Counted from the stretch's first letter, positions 43,954-53,848 are shown. The stretch is DNA of 64,000 nt from Flavobacterium sp. KACC 22761 (GCF_034058155.1 NZ_CP139148.1:1612001-1676000); one strand, 5' to 3'. Notes: generated by a model from the sequence alone, not told the origin. A program made the numbers and translations.

Positions 43954-45639
43954 CTACCAGAATTTAACGTACAGTGCAACAATAATCAATAATGTAATTA
44001 CGATTAAAACTGTAGTTTGTGGTTTTACTTTAAACATTTCAGAGTCAATTTCAAACGCTTTTGGATTTACTTTTGGTCCAGCAAAACTGATTCCGATCAT
44101 TGCTAACATTGTAAAGAAGAATGATAATCCCATACAAATGTGGAAAGGAATTTCAAAAGCTCCTTTTCCGTTAGCGTATGCTGTATATAATAATGTGTCG
44201 TTTCCGAATAACATTGGCGCATATTCGTTGAATAATACAGACAATAAGAATCCTAAAATTACCCCAACAATTGCAGCAGTACCAGTTGTTCTTTTCCAGA
44301 ACATACCAAGGAAGAACATGGCGAAAACTCCAGGGCTAATAAATCCTGTGTATTTTTGGATGTAAGTAAATCCTCCAACTCCTCCAATTCCAAGAAGGTC
44401 ATTCCATGTAAATAAAACAGCTAATAACATTGCAGCAAAAACAGCAATTCTACCAATGTTTACTTGTTGTTTTTCACCCGCTTCTTTTTGGATGTATTTT
44501 TTATGAACGTCTAATGTATAGATAGTCGAAATACTGTTTACTTTACCTGCTAACGAAGCAACGATTGCAGCAGTCAAAGCAGCTACAGAAAGTCCTTTTA
44601 AACCTGTTGGCAAGAATGTCAAGATTGCAGAATAAGCTCCATCTTTTCCTCCAACTAATTGTGGTAAATGTCCGTTTTGGTATAAAACGTAAGCCGCAAT
44701 ACCTGGCAACATTACGATAAGTGGCATTAATAATTTTAACATACCAGCAAATAAAATACCTGTACGAGCCGTTTGCAAATCAGCGCCTAATGCTCTTTGC
44801 GTAATATATTGGTTACAACCCCAGTAGTTTAAGTTGATGATCCAAATACCAGCAGCGTAAGATAATAATCCTGGGAAAGTCAAATATTTGTCAATTTCAA
44901 GTTGAGATGAAGTGGCAGTTGGTCTTGGAATAATCATTTTGAAATGCTCAGGAGCTTCTTTCATCAAGACTTTGAAACCGGCAATCGCATTTTCTCCAAC
45001 GCCAAAATATTGTCCAACAGTTGTTAATGCAATATATGAAGTTACTAAACCACCAATGATTAAAACCGCAACCTGAATAACGTCAGTATAAGCCACAACT
45101 TTCATTCCTCCTAACGAAATGAACAAAGCAAATACCGCCAATCCGATCATAATGACGTGCAGATATTCACCACCAGCAAGACCATTAATAGCAACAGCTC
45201 CTAAATAAAGGATAGAAGTCAAGTTTACAAAAACATACAAAAACAACCAGAAAACCGCCATAATCAAAGCAGTAGATTCGTTGTAACGTGTTTTTAAGAA
45301 TTGAGGCATTGTGTAAATCTTATTTTTAAGATATACGGGAATAAACCAAACGGCTACTATAATTAAGGCCACAGCAGCAAGCCATTCGTATGCAGCAACA
45401 GCGATTCCTAAAAAGAAACCTTCACCGCTCATCCCGATGAATTGTTCAGCTGAAATGTTTGAAGCAATTAATGACGCTCCAATAGCCCACCAAGTTAAGT
45501 TTCCTTCAGCCAAGAAGTAAGCTTTAGCATCATGTTCGTCTTGTTTACGTTTGCGGTAAACACTGTAACCGTAGACAGAGACTACGATGAAATAAATAAT
45601 AAAAACCGCATAATCGGCGAAAGCGAGGTTCTGGTTCAT
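43954..45639 (-). CDS. sodium:solute symporter (SGLT-type)
   Basis: A 561-residue membrane protein with about 14 segments of the SSS family (AYFLAEGNLTWWAIGASLIA, SNISAEQFIGMSGEGF, GGMKVVAYTDVIQVAVLIIG). Sodium-solute symporters of the SGLT branch import sugars. Next to galT, galK and a beta-galactosidase the likely substrate is galactose. A 276-bp gap separates it from galT, so it may have its own promoter; I saw no clear box in that gap. Confidence 0.88.
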   Translation of the reverse strand: MNQNLAFADYAVFIIYFIVVSVYGYSVYRKRKQDEHDAKAYFLAEGNLTWWAIGASLIASNISAEQFIGMSGEGFFLGIAVAAYEWLAAVALIIVAVWFIPVYLKNKIYTMPQFLKTRYNESTALIMAVFWLFLYVFVNLTSILYLGAVAINGLAGGEYLHVIMIGLAVFALFISLGGMKVVAYTDVIQVAVLIIGGLVTSYIALTTVGQYFGVGENAIAGFKVLMKEAPEHFKMIIPRPTATSSQLEIDKYLTFPGLLSYAAGIWIINLNYWGCNQYITQRALGADLQTARTGILFAGMLKLLMPLIVMLPGIAAYVLYQNGHLPQLVGGKDGAYSAILTFLPTGLKGLSVAALTAAIVASLAGKVNSISTIYTLDVHKKYIQKEAGEKQQVNIGRIAVFAAMLLAVLFTWNDLLGIGGVGGFTYIQKYTGFISPGVFAMFFLGMFWKRTTGTAAIVGVILGFLLSVLFNEYAPMLFGNDTLLYTAYANGKGAFEIPFHICMGLSFFFTMLAMIGISFAGPKVNPKAFEIDSEMFKVKPQTTVLIVITLLIIVALYVKFW

Positions 45640-45915
45640 TGTTAATAGTATTTTAAAAAATTAGTATAGGTGATTGTTTGTAAAGTGGTTTTATGAATTC
45701 ATTTTAATTATAATTTCTGAAACCTGTTTTTTTGTTGTTTTTATCTTATTAAAACTAAGATATCCGTTTTTATTCTGTTATTTTTTTATGAAAATAAGAA
45801 CGAAAGCCAAAAGTATAATAAAATTCCATATCTACACCATTTACAAATGTGTTTTTTACATTTATAATCGATTTATTATGTTAAATTTTAAAAACCAGTT
45901 GATTTTGTCTTAGTT

Positions 45916-46965
45916 TTAAAGACTTTTATAATGCACATCTGATTGCTGTCTTAAAATCTCGGCACTTTTTTCAGGAGTGATATCTCTTTGTGATTCTCCC
46001 ATCATTTCATAACCAACCATGAATTTTTTAACCGTCGCTGATCTTAACAATGGTGGATAAAAATGCATGTGGAAATGCCATTCAGGATGTTTCAATCCGT
46101 CTGTCGGCGTTTGGTGAATTCCTGATGAATATGGGAAAGAAGTACTGAATAAGTTATCGTATTTTGTTGTAAGCTGTTTTAAGATTTTGGCAAAAGCAGT
46201 CGTTTCTTCTGAAGTAAAATCAGTGATTTTTCCGAAAGCTCTTTTACTTAAAATCATGGTTTCGTAAGGCCAAATTGCCCAAAATGGAACTAATGCCACA
46301 AAATGATCGTTCTCGATTACAATACGATCGCCTGATTTTAATTCTGCCTGAAGATAATCTTCAAGAAGCGTTCTTTGGTTTTTGTCGAAATAAGCTTTTA
46401 AGCTGTTTTGTGTTTTTTCAACTTGTGTTGGCAATGAGGATTGCGCCCAAATTTGTCCATGCGGATGCGGGTTAGAACACCCCATTACACTTCCTTTATT
46501 TTCAAAAATTTGAACGTGATTGATATATTTGATGCTTCCTAAATCGGTATATTCTTTTTGCCAAGTTCTGATGATATTTTCAATTCCGTCAATTTCCATT
46601 TCTGGCAATGTCAGATCGTGTCTAGGCGAAAAACAAACTACTCTTGAAATTCCTTGCTCTGGTTTTGCTTTAAAGAAAGTGTGTTTAATATCTTCTTCAA
46701 AAATAATTTCGTCTTGTTTCATCGCAGCAAAATCATTTTCAAAAACAAAACTACTTTCATATTTCGGATTGTTCATTCCGTTGGCACGAACATTTCCTGG
46801 GCATAAATAACAAGTTGGGTCGTATTTTGGCAAAGCTTCAGTAGCAATAGTTTCGTTTTGTCCCTGCCAAGGGCGTTTTGCGCGGTGAGGTGAAACTAAA
46901 ACCCACTCATTGATTAAAGGGTTAAAACGTCTGTGAGGATCTTCGTTAATGTCAAAATTTTTCAT
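45916..46965 (-). CDS. galT: UDP-glucose--hexose-1-phosphate uridylyltransferase
   Basis: A 349-residue GalT with GCSNPHPHGQIWA (the His nucleophile lies in HPH), the zinc-type CYLCPGN and the C-terminal GIHQTPTDGLKHPEWHFHMH. It exchanges UMP between UDP-glucose and galactose 1-phosphate in the Leloir pathway. It follows galK by 16 bases on the same strand. The start (MKNFDINEDPHRRFNP) gives normal length. Confidence 0.95.
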   Translation of the reverse strand: MKNFDINEDPHRRFNPLINEWVLVSPHRAKRPWQGQNETIATEALPKYDPTCYLCPGNVRANGMNNPKYESSFVFENDFAAMKQDEIIFEEDIKHTFFKAKPEQGISRVVCFSPRHDLTLPEMEIDGIENIIRTWQKEYTDLGSIKYINHVQIFENKGSVMGCSNPHPHGQIWAQSSLPTQVEKTQNSLKAYFDKNQRTLLEDYLQAELKSGDRIVIENDHFVALVPFWAIWPYETMILSKRAFGKITDFTSEETTAFAKILKQLTTKYDNLFSTSFPYSSGIHQTPTDGLKHPEWHFHMHFYPPLLRSATVKKFMVGYEMMGESQRDITPEKSAEILRQQSDVHYKSL

Positions 46966-46981
46966 GTAATGTGTTGTGGTA

Positions 46982-48142
46982 TTAAAGTAGTTGTGTTCCG
47001 TTTGAGATTTTTACATCATAGAATTTTAATTCAATTCCAAATGTATCTAAATAAAGATTTGAAAACTTACTTTTTACCTCATTTTCGTGACCTTTTTTAA
47101 TTAAATTTATGGTGCATCCGCCAAAACCGCCTCCCATTAAACGAGAACCAACAATTGCATCATCAGCTTTTGCAGTATCTACAAGCATATCAAGCTCTTC
47201 GCAGCTCACAGCATATTCTTGAGATAATCCATAATGTGTTTCAAAAAGCAGTTGCCCTAAAAGTTCTATATTTCCTTTATCAAGCGCTTCACAAGCTTTG
47301 ATTACGCGGTTGATTTCTTTTACCACAAAATGCACTCTTTTAAAAACTGTTGGATCAAACTGATCTTGAATACTCAAAAGTTGTTCTTCTTTGCAGTCTC
47401 TAAAAGTTTTTATTTCTGGAAAATTATTTTTTATAATTGTTAGACCTTGTTCACACTCAATTCTTCGGGTATTATATTCAGATGTAAAAAGAGAATGTTT
47501 CACATTGCTGTCCATCAAAATCAAAGAATAATCTTTGAAATCGGCATTGTGATATTCAAATTCCAAGGTGTTGCAGTCTAATTTGATTACTTTGTTGTCA
47601 AGACCATGAACGCTTGAAAACTGATCCATAATACCGCAGTTGATCCCAACCCAGTGTTCTGCTTTTTGTCCTAATAATGCTATGTCTTTCTTTTCAATTT
47701 TTAAATCAAAAAGTGATGCAATTCCGAAAATCATTCCACATTCTAAAGCCGCCGAAGAAGATAATCCAGATCCAACCGGAATATTGCTGCTAAAAACACA
47801 GTTGAAACCTTCAAAAGCAAAACCATTATCCTGAAGCTGTTTGATAACGCCGCGAATATAATTGGTCCAAACAGCATCATTCAATTCAACTTTTTCAGTC
47901 AAATCGATTTCAAATTCTTCATTTAAATCAATTGCAATTACTTTCGATTTTTTGGTGTTGTTTTTCTCAAAAGCAAAACAAATTACTTTGTCAATTGCGG
48001 CTGGCAAAACGTAACCGTCATTATAATCAATATGTTCTCCAATGATATTGATTCTTCCTGGAGAAAGTACAATTTTTTGAGGAGCAGACCCAAAGGATTT
48101 CTCAAAAAATGCTGTGGTGTTTTGTATTAAAATCTCATTCAT
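46982..48142 (-). CDS. galK: galactokinase
   Basis: A 386-residue GHMP kinase with PGRINIIGEHIDYNDGYVLP (the galactokinase signature), VGSGLSSSAALECGM (ATP loop) and GSRLMGGGFGGCTINLI. It phosphorylates galactose to galactose 1-phosphate for GalT. Its first base position coincides with the last base of the beta-galactosidase gene (48142), so translation is coupled. Confidence 0.95.
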   Translation of the reverse strand: MNEILIQNTTAFFEKSFGSAPQKIVLSPGRINIIGEHIDYNDGYVLPAAIDKVICFAFEKNNTKKSKVIAIDLNEEFEIDLTEKVELNDAVWTNYIRGVIKQLQDNGFAFEGFNCVFSSNIPVGSGLSSSAALECGMIFGIASLFDLKIEKKDIALLGQKAEHWVGINCGIMDQFSSVHGLDNKVIKLDCNTLEFEYHNADFKDYSLILMDSNVKHSLFTSEYNTRRIECEQGLTIIKNNFPEIKTFRDCKEEQLLSIQDQFDPTVFKRVHFVVKEINRVIKACEALDKGNIELLGQLLFETHYGLSQEYAVSCEELDMLVDTAKADDAIVGSRLMGGGFGGCTINLIKKGHENEVKSKFSNLYLDTFGIELKFYDVKISNGTQLL

Positions 48143-50484
48143 TATTTGGTAATTGTAATAGTAGTTTCTTGTAAATTATTTGATGTTGCTTTTAGAACAA
48201 TTTTCTTTTTCAGATCTTTTGTTTTAAGAATAATCGTTGCAATTCCGGCTTCGGCCTGAACAGGATTTTGTCCAATTATTTCTGCATTTCCTTCGCTTAA
48301 AGAAAAAGTTACTTCGTTTGTTGCAGTCGGAATGACTGTTCCGTTTACGTCCGTAATTTTTGCATAAACAAAAACCATATCCGGAAAATTAGGATTGATT
48401 CTTACCGAAGAAAGATCATAGTTCAATTCTATTTTCGAAGCTTTTCCTGGAGTTTTTACGCTATTTGAAGCCACTTTTTTTCCGCCGATAAATCCTTCAG
48501 CACGTAAAGTTCCCGCTTGAAATGCGCTTACTTTGAAAATAAATGGCGCGTGTTCCAGTTTGTCGCTGTTGCTGTTTACAGTTGGTTTTTCTTTGGCAAT
48601 TAAAATGTCATTTACATACAAAGCCACTTCATCGCAATTGCTATATACGGTAACATTTAATGGCGATTCTGGAGTCCAGAAATTGGCAATAGAAACCATT
48701 GGTCCAAACGCTACTTTTTTATCCAAAACCACATTCGCATCGCGTTGACTTTGGTAGAAATAATAAGCAAACTTCGGAATTCTGAAAATATCGCTGATTC
48801 CAGAACTTTCAATATCTGGACTGTAGCCACGATTGTAATCAAACATTAACCAGTTGGCTTCACCAATAGTATTTGCGCCTTTTCGGTTAGAGTTTGAAGC
48901 TTCCTGAAAATTGTAAGCTTGCTGCAAAAGTCTTTTTTCGCCCGCAGCGCGCAACTGTCTTGACGTTCTTTCTTCTTCTTTTAAATTCGCAAATTCCGTT
49001 TGGTTGAAACCTGCATTTTGAGCATAATATTCCCAATCACCATATTCGGCGATGAAAATTTTACGGTTTCCTTTGCTGTATTTTGTCCAATAATCTGGGG
49101 CTTTTGCGTGTTGGCGCGCCGGAATAAAGATGTCGTAATTATCGTTGTCGATCCAGCTTGCACTGTAATTAGAATCAAAAGCCAATTCTTCTTTCAACGT
49201 TTTTGTCGCTTCTTTCATAAAAGCTGCAGACATTTCTGTTTCGTTCAACGACGCTTCCCAAAAAATAATACTCGGGTGATTTCTGTCTCTTCTCGCCATA
49301 TCGCGAATGTCTTGATAGGCGTTTTTTTGGAATTCTTCTCCCCCAAAAAACTGCCAGCCGGTTAAACTGTTCATCACCAAAATTCCCAATTCGTCGCAAG
49401 CATTAAAGAAAGCTTCGGCATGCGGATAATGCGACATGCGCACAAAATCAAAACCTGCATTTTTAATTTTCACCGCATCGCGATACTGCGCTTCATCAGA
49501 AAGTGCGTAACCTAAATATGGATATTCTTGATGTTCGTTTGTTCCAGTGATGTAAATTTTTTCGTCATTCAAATAATAACCATCGGCTTTTATTTCTGAT
49601 TTTCTGATTCCGATTTTCTCTGAATAAGAATCAATAATTTTATTATTCGAAAGAACCTGAACTTCTAATTTGTATAAATTCGGATTAGAAGTTGACCAAA
49701 GTTTTGGATTTGCAACCGAAATTTTTTGAGTCAGCGTATAATCAGAATTAGATTTTACAGTGAAATTCTCTGATTTAAATTCTGCTTTTTTACCCGAATT
49801 ATCCGTTAAGATAAATTTCAAAGAAGCTGTTCTATCTGATTCAAATTCATTTTTCAAATGAACCTGAACCGTTCCCGAAGCCTGATTTTTGCTGATATTC
49901 TTAAAATTTGCATAAATTCCGCCACTTGCTATTTTATTAGCATTTACAGCATCGGTAATATGTAGTTTCGAAGTCGTGATAAAATAAACATTTCTGTAAA
50001 TTCCGCCATAATAATTAAAGTCTAAATCCTTAATTGGTTTTCCCGGAAGAAAGTTCGGATTGTCTTCGTTGTTGACTTTTACTTTAATTATGTTTTCATT
50101 ATTGGCATTCAAATACGGCGTAACATCAACCGTAAAAGGCAAATATCCGCCTTTGTGATTGGCAACTTTTTTGTCGTTAATCCAAACATCTGCTTCCTGC
50201 ATTACGCCTTCAAAATAGATAAAGGCTTTTTGATCTTTTGAAATAGTAGTTTTGAATTTTTTCTGATACCAAGAAGTTCCTTGAAATTGTTTAATTACAA
50301 CTAATTTTTCCAGTCTTGCCGTATGCGGAATCGTAACTTTTTCCCAATCCTGAGCTGGGGTTTCTTCTCTTTTGAATTCCCAATCGGCGCCAAAATTTAC
50401 TTTTGTGCGTGACTGCGCCTGAACTTTTCCGAAAGAAAAATTCAGCAGAAATAAGAAGAATATTGATTTAAAAATTAATTTCAT
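48142..50484 (-). CDS. secreted GH2 beta-galactosidase
   Basis: A 780-residue glycosidase with a signal peptide (FKSIFFLFLLNFSFGKVQAQ). GH2 domains follow: sugar-binding jelly roll (~25-175), immunoglobulin-like (~180-290), TIM barrel (~290-590) with SLNETEMS (acid/base Glu) and FIAEYGDWEY (nucleophile Glu). C-terminal DUF4982-like and Ig-like domains follow. It would release galactose from galacto-oligosaccharides in the periplasm. The galactose operon context supports beta-galactosidase over other GH2 activities. Confidence 0.88.
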   Translation of the reverse strand: MKLIFKSIFFLFLLNFSFGKVQAQSRTKVNFGADWEFKREETPAQDWEKVTIPHTARLEKLVVIKQFQGTSWYQKKFKTTISKDQKAFIYFEGVMQEADVWINDKKVANHKGGYLPFTVDVTPYLNANNENIIKVKVNNEDNPNFLPGKPIKDLDFNYYGGIYRNVYFITTSKLHITDAVNANKIASGGIYANFKNISKNQASGTVQVHLKNEFESDRTASLKFILTDNSGKKAEFKSENFTVKSNSDYTLTQKISVANPKLWSTSNPNLYKLEVQVLSNNKIIDSYSEKIGIRKSEIKADGYYLNDEKIYITGTNEHQEYPYLGYALSDEAQYRDAVKIKNAGFDFVRMSHYPHAEAFFNACDELGILVMNSLTGWQFFGGEEFQKNAYQDIRDMARRDRNHPSIIFWEASLNETEMSAAFMKEATKTLKEELAFDSNYSASWIDNDNYDIFIPARQHAKAPDYWTKYSKGNRKIFIAEYGDWEYYAQNAGFNQTEFANLKEEERTSRQLRAAGEKRLLQQAYNFQEASNSNRKGANTIGEANWLMFDYNRGYSPDIESSGISDIFRIPKFAYYFYQSQRDANVVLDKKVAFGPMVSIANFWTPESPLNVTVYSNCDEVALYVNDILIAKEKPTVNSNSDKLEHAPFIFKVSAFQAGTLRAEGFIGGKKVASNSVKTPGKASKIELNYDLSSVRINPNFPDMVFVYAKITDVNGTVIPTATNEVTFSLSEGNAEIIGQNPVQAEAGIATIILKTKDLKKKIVLKATSNNLQETTITITK

Positions 50485-50514
50485 TTTCTGTCTTTTATTA
50501 TCGTTCCAATATTC

Positions 50515-50590
50515 CGTAGAGGCGCACAGCAGTGCGTCTAACGTATTGTGGATATTCGTCGCGTAGACGCACTGCGGTGCGTCTCTACAA
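50515..50590. repeat. double-hairpin repeat, GTGCGTCT type
   Basis: The left unit at 50515-50540 (CGCACAGCAGTGCG) and right unit at 50562-50587 (GACGCACTGCGGTGCGTC) are each self-complementary, and they also pair with each other (GTAGAGGCGCAC with GTGCGTCTCTAC). It lies in the gap between GH53 and GH2. Confidence 0.78.
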
Positions 50591-50627
50591 TATGCGTTGT
50601 GTTAAAAATTTAATTGTCTTGAATTAC

Positions 50628-51668
50628 TTAATTCTTAAAAGCATCCAACGCCGGTGAAGGTTTTCCCTCAGAAAGCCAAGCGCTTAATTGATAACCGCTC
50701 CAGCTTTTTTCGCCTTCTGGTTCCCAGTAAATCACGCCCAAACCTTTATTATTTGGAACGCTTTTTACTGCTTTTATAGTCGCTTCAAGAAGCTCTTTTG
50801 TGTTTTGAACCAAAGTATAATCGCCTCCAACTTCGACAACCATGACTTCTTTATTGTATCTTGAAGCCATATCTTTTAAATTATTCTCTAGGTCTAAAAT
50901 GGTGCTTTTGTAATCGGTTTTGATCCAATATGGATAATATGACATTCCGATTACATCATATTTTACATGATTTTCAGTTGCTTTGTCAAAAAACCATCTG
51001 AATTTTTCGCTTTTGTTTCCTTCATCAAGATGAACTACCACTTTTATTTTTGAATCGATCGCTTTTGTGGCATCGTATCCTTTGTTAAGCAATTGTGCCA
51101 ATTGCCCAAAATTATCAGAACTTCCTTCCGGCCAAAGCATGCCGCCCGGAATCTCATTTCCAACCTGAACCCATTCTGGAGTAACGCCGGCTTTTTTCAA
51201 TAAACTCAAAACGTGATAAGTGTGATTGTAAACATCATTCAAAAGTTCAGCAAATGAATGTTTTGCCCAAGCGGCAGGTTTGTTTTGTTTTCCAGGATCT
51301 GCCCACGAATCGCTGTAATGAAAGTCGATCATGATACGCATTCCCATTTTTTGAGCACGAACTGCCATGACAACTGTTTCTTCGGGACTGCAATGCCCGC
51401 TTGCTTTATCGTTATTCGGGTTTACCCAAACGCGAAGGCGAATGGTGTTGATTCCTCTGTCTTTCAATAATTGCAGACAATCTTTTTCTTTTCCATCGGT
51501 GTCATAAAATTTATAGCCTGTTGCTTCCATCTGCGGTAGCCAGCCAACATCGGCGCCTTTTGCAAAACCTTTTTCTTCCGGTTTTGTTTCCTTGCTGTCT
51601 TTTGTTGTCGTGCACGAAGCAAAAACAGCAAGAGCAATAAGGCTAACTAATAATTTGATCTTCTTCAT
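50628..51668 (-). CDS. GH53 endo-beta-1,4-galactanase lipoprotein
   Basis: A 346-residue lipoprotein (AVFASCTTTKDS, Cys ~19) of the arabinogalactan endo-beta-1,4-galactanase family. Motifs: DCLQLLKDRGINTIRLRVWV, MIDFHYSDSWADPGKQNKP, WVQVGNEIPGGMLWPEG (acid/base Glu) and MVVEVGGDYT (nucleophile Glu). It cuts the galactan backbone of pectin side chains at the cell surface, and its products go to the GH2 enzyme. It lies six bases after galM. Confidence 0.92.
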   Translation of the reverse strand: MKKIKLLVSLIALAVFASCTTTKDSKETKPEEKGFAKGADVGWLPQMEATGYKFYDTDGKEKDCLQLLKDRGINTIRLRVWVNPNNDKASGHCSPEETVVMAVRAQKMGMRIMIDFHYSDSWADPGKQNKPAAWAKHSFAELLNDVYNHTYHVLSLLKKAGVTPEWVQVGNEIPGGMLWPEGSSDNFGQLAQLLNKGYDATKAIDSKIKVVVHLDEGNKSEKFRWFFDKATENHVKYDVIGMSYYPYWIKTDYKSTILDLENNLKDMASRYNKEVMVVEVGGDYTLVQNTKELLEATIKAVKSVPNNKGLGVIYWEPEGEKSWSGYQLSAWLSEGKPSPALDAFKN

Positions 51669-51673
51669 AAATC

Positions 51674-52726
51674 TTATTTTGCATTTTCAAATTTGTAAAC
51701 TGTTTTTTGGCGGTATTCCTCTCCTTTTTTCAAAATTGAATTTGGGAAATGTTCTTGATTTGGTGCGTCAGGAAAATTTTGAGTTTCAAAACAAATACCG
51801 CTTGAAGGGTGATAATTTGCATTTTCTTTCCCTTTCAAAGTGTCAAAGCAATTTCCGCCAACATATATATGAACGCTTGGCTGATCGGTATAAACACTCA
51901 TTTTTAATTTTGTCTTCGGACTGTATAATGTCGCCACAACATCATTTGAAGGTTCAATTACAAATGAATTGTCAATTGATGCCGGACAGTTTTTTGCGGT
52001 TCTGAAATCGAAATCATGACCAGAAACTGCGGTGAATTTTCCGGTTGGAATATTCTCTGAATTTGTTTCTAAAAATTGATCCGAAACAATAGTCATTTCC
52101 TGATCCAAAACAGTCGAATCCTGACCATTTAAATTGAAATAACTATGATGTGTTAAATTGATAATTGTATCTTCAGTTGTCGTCGCTTTGTATTCTAGTT
52201 GCAATTCATTTGCTTCTGTCAAAGTATATTTTAAATCAACATGCAAAGCGCCCGGATAATTTTGGTCCAAATTTTCACTTAAAAGACTAAAAGTAATCGA
52301 CGGATTTTCGCCAGAAGTGATATCAGAAACATTCCATGCTTTTTTTCCAAATCCGATGTTTCCTCCGTGCAAAGCATTTCCGTTATTATTTCCTGCTAAC
52401 TGAAATGTTTTTCCATTTAAAGAAAACATCCCTTTATTGATTCTTCCTGCATAACGGCCTACTGTTGTGCCAAAATAGGGCGCGCTTGGCAAATTGTATG
52501 AAGCGATATAAGATTCTAATGTATCAAAACCCAAAACGACATCTACCAGTTTTCCATCAACAGGAATTTGCAGTGAAGTTACAGTTGCTCCGTAATTGAT
52601 TAACTGCACTTTCATTCCGTTTTTGTTTGATAATTCAAAAGAGAGAATTTCTTCGTTATCAGGCGTTAAACCAAATGATTTAAAAGCAGATGCATCTTGA
52701 AAATGCGATATATGTTTTATTTCCAT
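51674..52726 (-). CDS. galM: aldose 1-epimerase (galactose mutarotase)
   Basis: I start at the ATG at 52726 (MEIKHISHFQDASAF); the frame is open to 52765 but includes the leader. The 350-residue enzyme has NALHGGNIGFGKKAW, INLTHHSYFNLNG (catalytic His) and GICFETQNFPDAPNQ (catalytic Glu). It interconverts alpha and beta galactose so that the right form reaches GalK. It is the first gene of the galactose operon, opposite the GntR-type regulator. Confidence 0.92.
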   Translation of the reverse strand: MEIKHISHFQDASAFKSFGLTPDNEEILSFELSNKNGMKVQLINYGATVTSLQIPVDGKLVDVVLGFDTLESYIASYNLPSAPYFGTTVGRYAGRINKGMFSLNGKTFQLAGNNNGNALHGGNIGFGKKAWNVSDITSGENPSITFSLLSENLDQNYPGALHVDLKYTLTEANELQLEYKATTTEDTIINLTHHSYFNLNGQDSTVLDQEMTIVSDQFLETNSENIPTGKFTAVSGHDFDFRTAKNCPASIDNSFVIEPSNDVVATLYSPKTKLKMSVYTDQPSVHIYVGGNCFDTLKGKENANYHPSSGICFETQNFPDAPNQEHFPNSILKKGEEYRQKTVYKFENAK

Positions 52727-52750
52727 GTTATTTTTGACAAAAGTGAAATT

Positions 52751-52758
52751 CAAAATTA
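52751..52758 (-). promoter_or_regulatory. candidate -7 element of the galM operon
   Basis: On the minus strand it reads TAATTTTG, a good TAnnTTTG box, 24 bp before the galM ATG. The expected -33 position falls in the TACCAGT sites at 52780-52796, so a repressor there could block the promoter. Confidence 0.5.
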
Positions 52759-52779
52759 GAAACATTTCTTTCTTTTACA

Positions 52780-52796
52780 TACCAGTACCTACCAGT
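52780..52796. promoter_or_regulatory. tandem TACCAGT sites, probable GntR operator
   Basis: TACCAGTACCTACCAGT is a direct repeat of TACCAGT with a 10-bp period, one helical turn. It lies between galM and the divergent GntR-type gene, next to the galM -33 region and 6 bp upstream of a TATATTGC box (52803-52810) for the regulator. I saw no third copy in the window. Confidence 0.6.
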
Positions 52797-52828
52797 TTTT
52801 TGTATATTGCGCCAAAATTTCAATTTCT

Positions 52829-53827
52829 ATGAATATTATTTCAATTCAGAATAACATTGGTTTGCCAAAATATAAGCAGATAATTCTTTCAATTGAAAAA
52901 GCGATTGATGAAGAAAAATTAGTAAAAGGTGATAGACTTCCATCAGTAAATAAAGTTTGTCTGGCTTTTTCGTTGTCACGCGATACGGTTTTGTTGGCTT
53001 ATGATGACTTAAAAAAAAGAGGAATTATTTATGCCATTCCGGGCAAAGGCTATTATGTGAAAAGCGTTGAAACCACTATAAAACAGAAGGTTTTTTTACT
53101 TTTTGATGAATTGAATATTTTCAAAGAAGACATTTATAATTCGTTTTTACAGCATATCGGAAAAAATGTGCAGGTTGATATTTTCTTTCATCATTTCAAT
53201 ATTCAGGTTTTTCAAAAGCTCATTAATGACAGCAATGGCAATTACACGAAATATATTATTATGCCAACAAATTTGCTCGATACGGCTCCTTCAATAAAAA
53301 CCCTACCAGTAGGCGATGTTATTATACTGGATCAGACAAATCCCGATTTGAGAGCGTATCCGGCAATTTATCAAAATCACCAGAAAGATATTTTTGAAGG
53401 TTTGTATAACGCTAAAGGAAGATTGAAAAACTATAAAAAACTGATTTTAATTTTCCCCGGATTTCGAGAACCGCTTGGTATGAAATTGGGTTTTGAAGCC
53501 TTTTGTTCTGAATACAATTTTGAATATGAAATTATAAGCGAATTTACAGACCGAAAAATTGCTGTTGGCGACGTTTATATTATCCCGACCGATCGTGAAT
53601 TAGTTCATGTAATTGAAAATGCACGAAATCAGAATTTGAAATTAGGAATTGATTTTGGGATTATTTCTTATAACGAAACGCGGTTGAAAAAAATCGTAGC
53701 AAACGGAATTACGACCATTTCGACTCATTTTGAAACCATGGGGAAAATTTTGGCCGAAATGGTTTTGAAAGGAAAAAAAGAACAGATCGAAAATAAATCG
53801 TCTTTGATTATGCGTAATTCGTTGTAA
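52829..53827 (+). CDS. GntR-type regulator with LacI-like sensor domain
   Basis: A 332-residue regulator. Residues ~8-75 are a GntR winged helix (LPKYKQIILSIEKAIDEEKL, VKGDRLPSVNKVCLAFSLSR, then GIIYAIPGKGYYV). The C-terminal ~250 residues look like a periplasmic-binding/LacI-like sugar-sensing fold (VFLLFDELNIFKEDIYNSF, LGIDFGIISYNETRLKKIV). Its position facing galM suggests control of the galactose operon, with galactose or a derivative as the signal. Confidence 0.85.
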   Translation: MNIISIQNNIGLPKYKQIILSIEKAIDEEKLVKGDRLPSVNKVCLAFSLSRDTVLLAYDDLKKRGIIYAIPGKGYYVKSVETTIKQKVFLLFDELNIFKEDIYNSFLQHIGKNVQVDIFFHHFNIQVFQKLINDSNGNYTKYIIMPTNLLDTAPSIKTLPVGDVIILDQTNPDLRAYPAIYQNHQKDIFEGLYNAKGRLKNYKKLILIFPGFREPLGMKLGFEAFCSEYNFEYEIISEFTDRKIAVGDVYIIPTDRELVHVIENARNQNLKLGIDFGIISYNETRLKKIVANGITTISTHFETMGKILAEMVLKGKKEQIENKSSLIMRNSL

Positions 53828-53848
53828 AAGCCTTTGTTTACAATTATT

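Noticed and set aside
45674..45913. 79-residue open frame on the plus strand between galT and the symporter
   Set aside because: Very AT-rich, Phe/Ile-heavy, no start signal or family likeness; it looks like chance.
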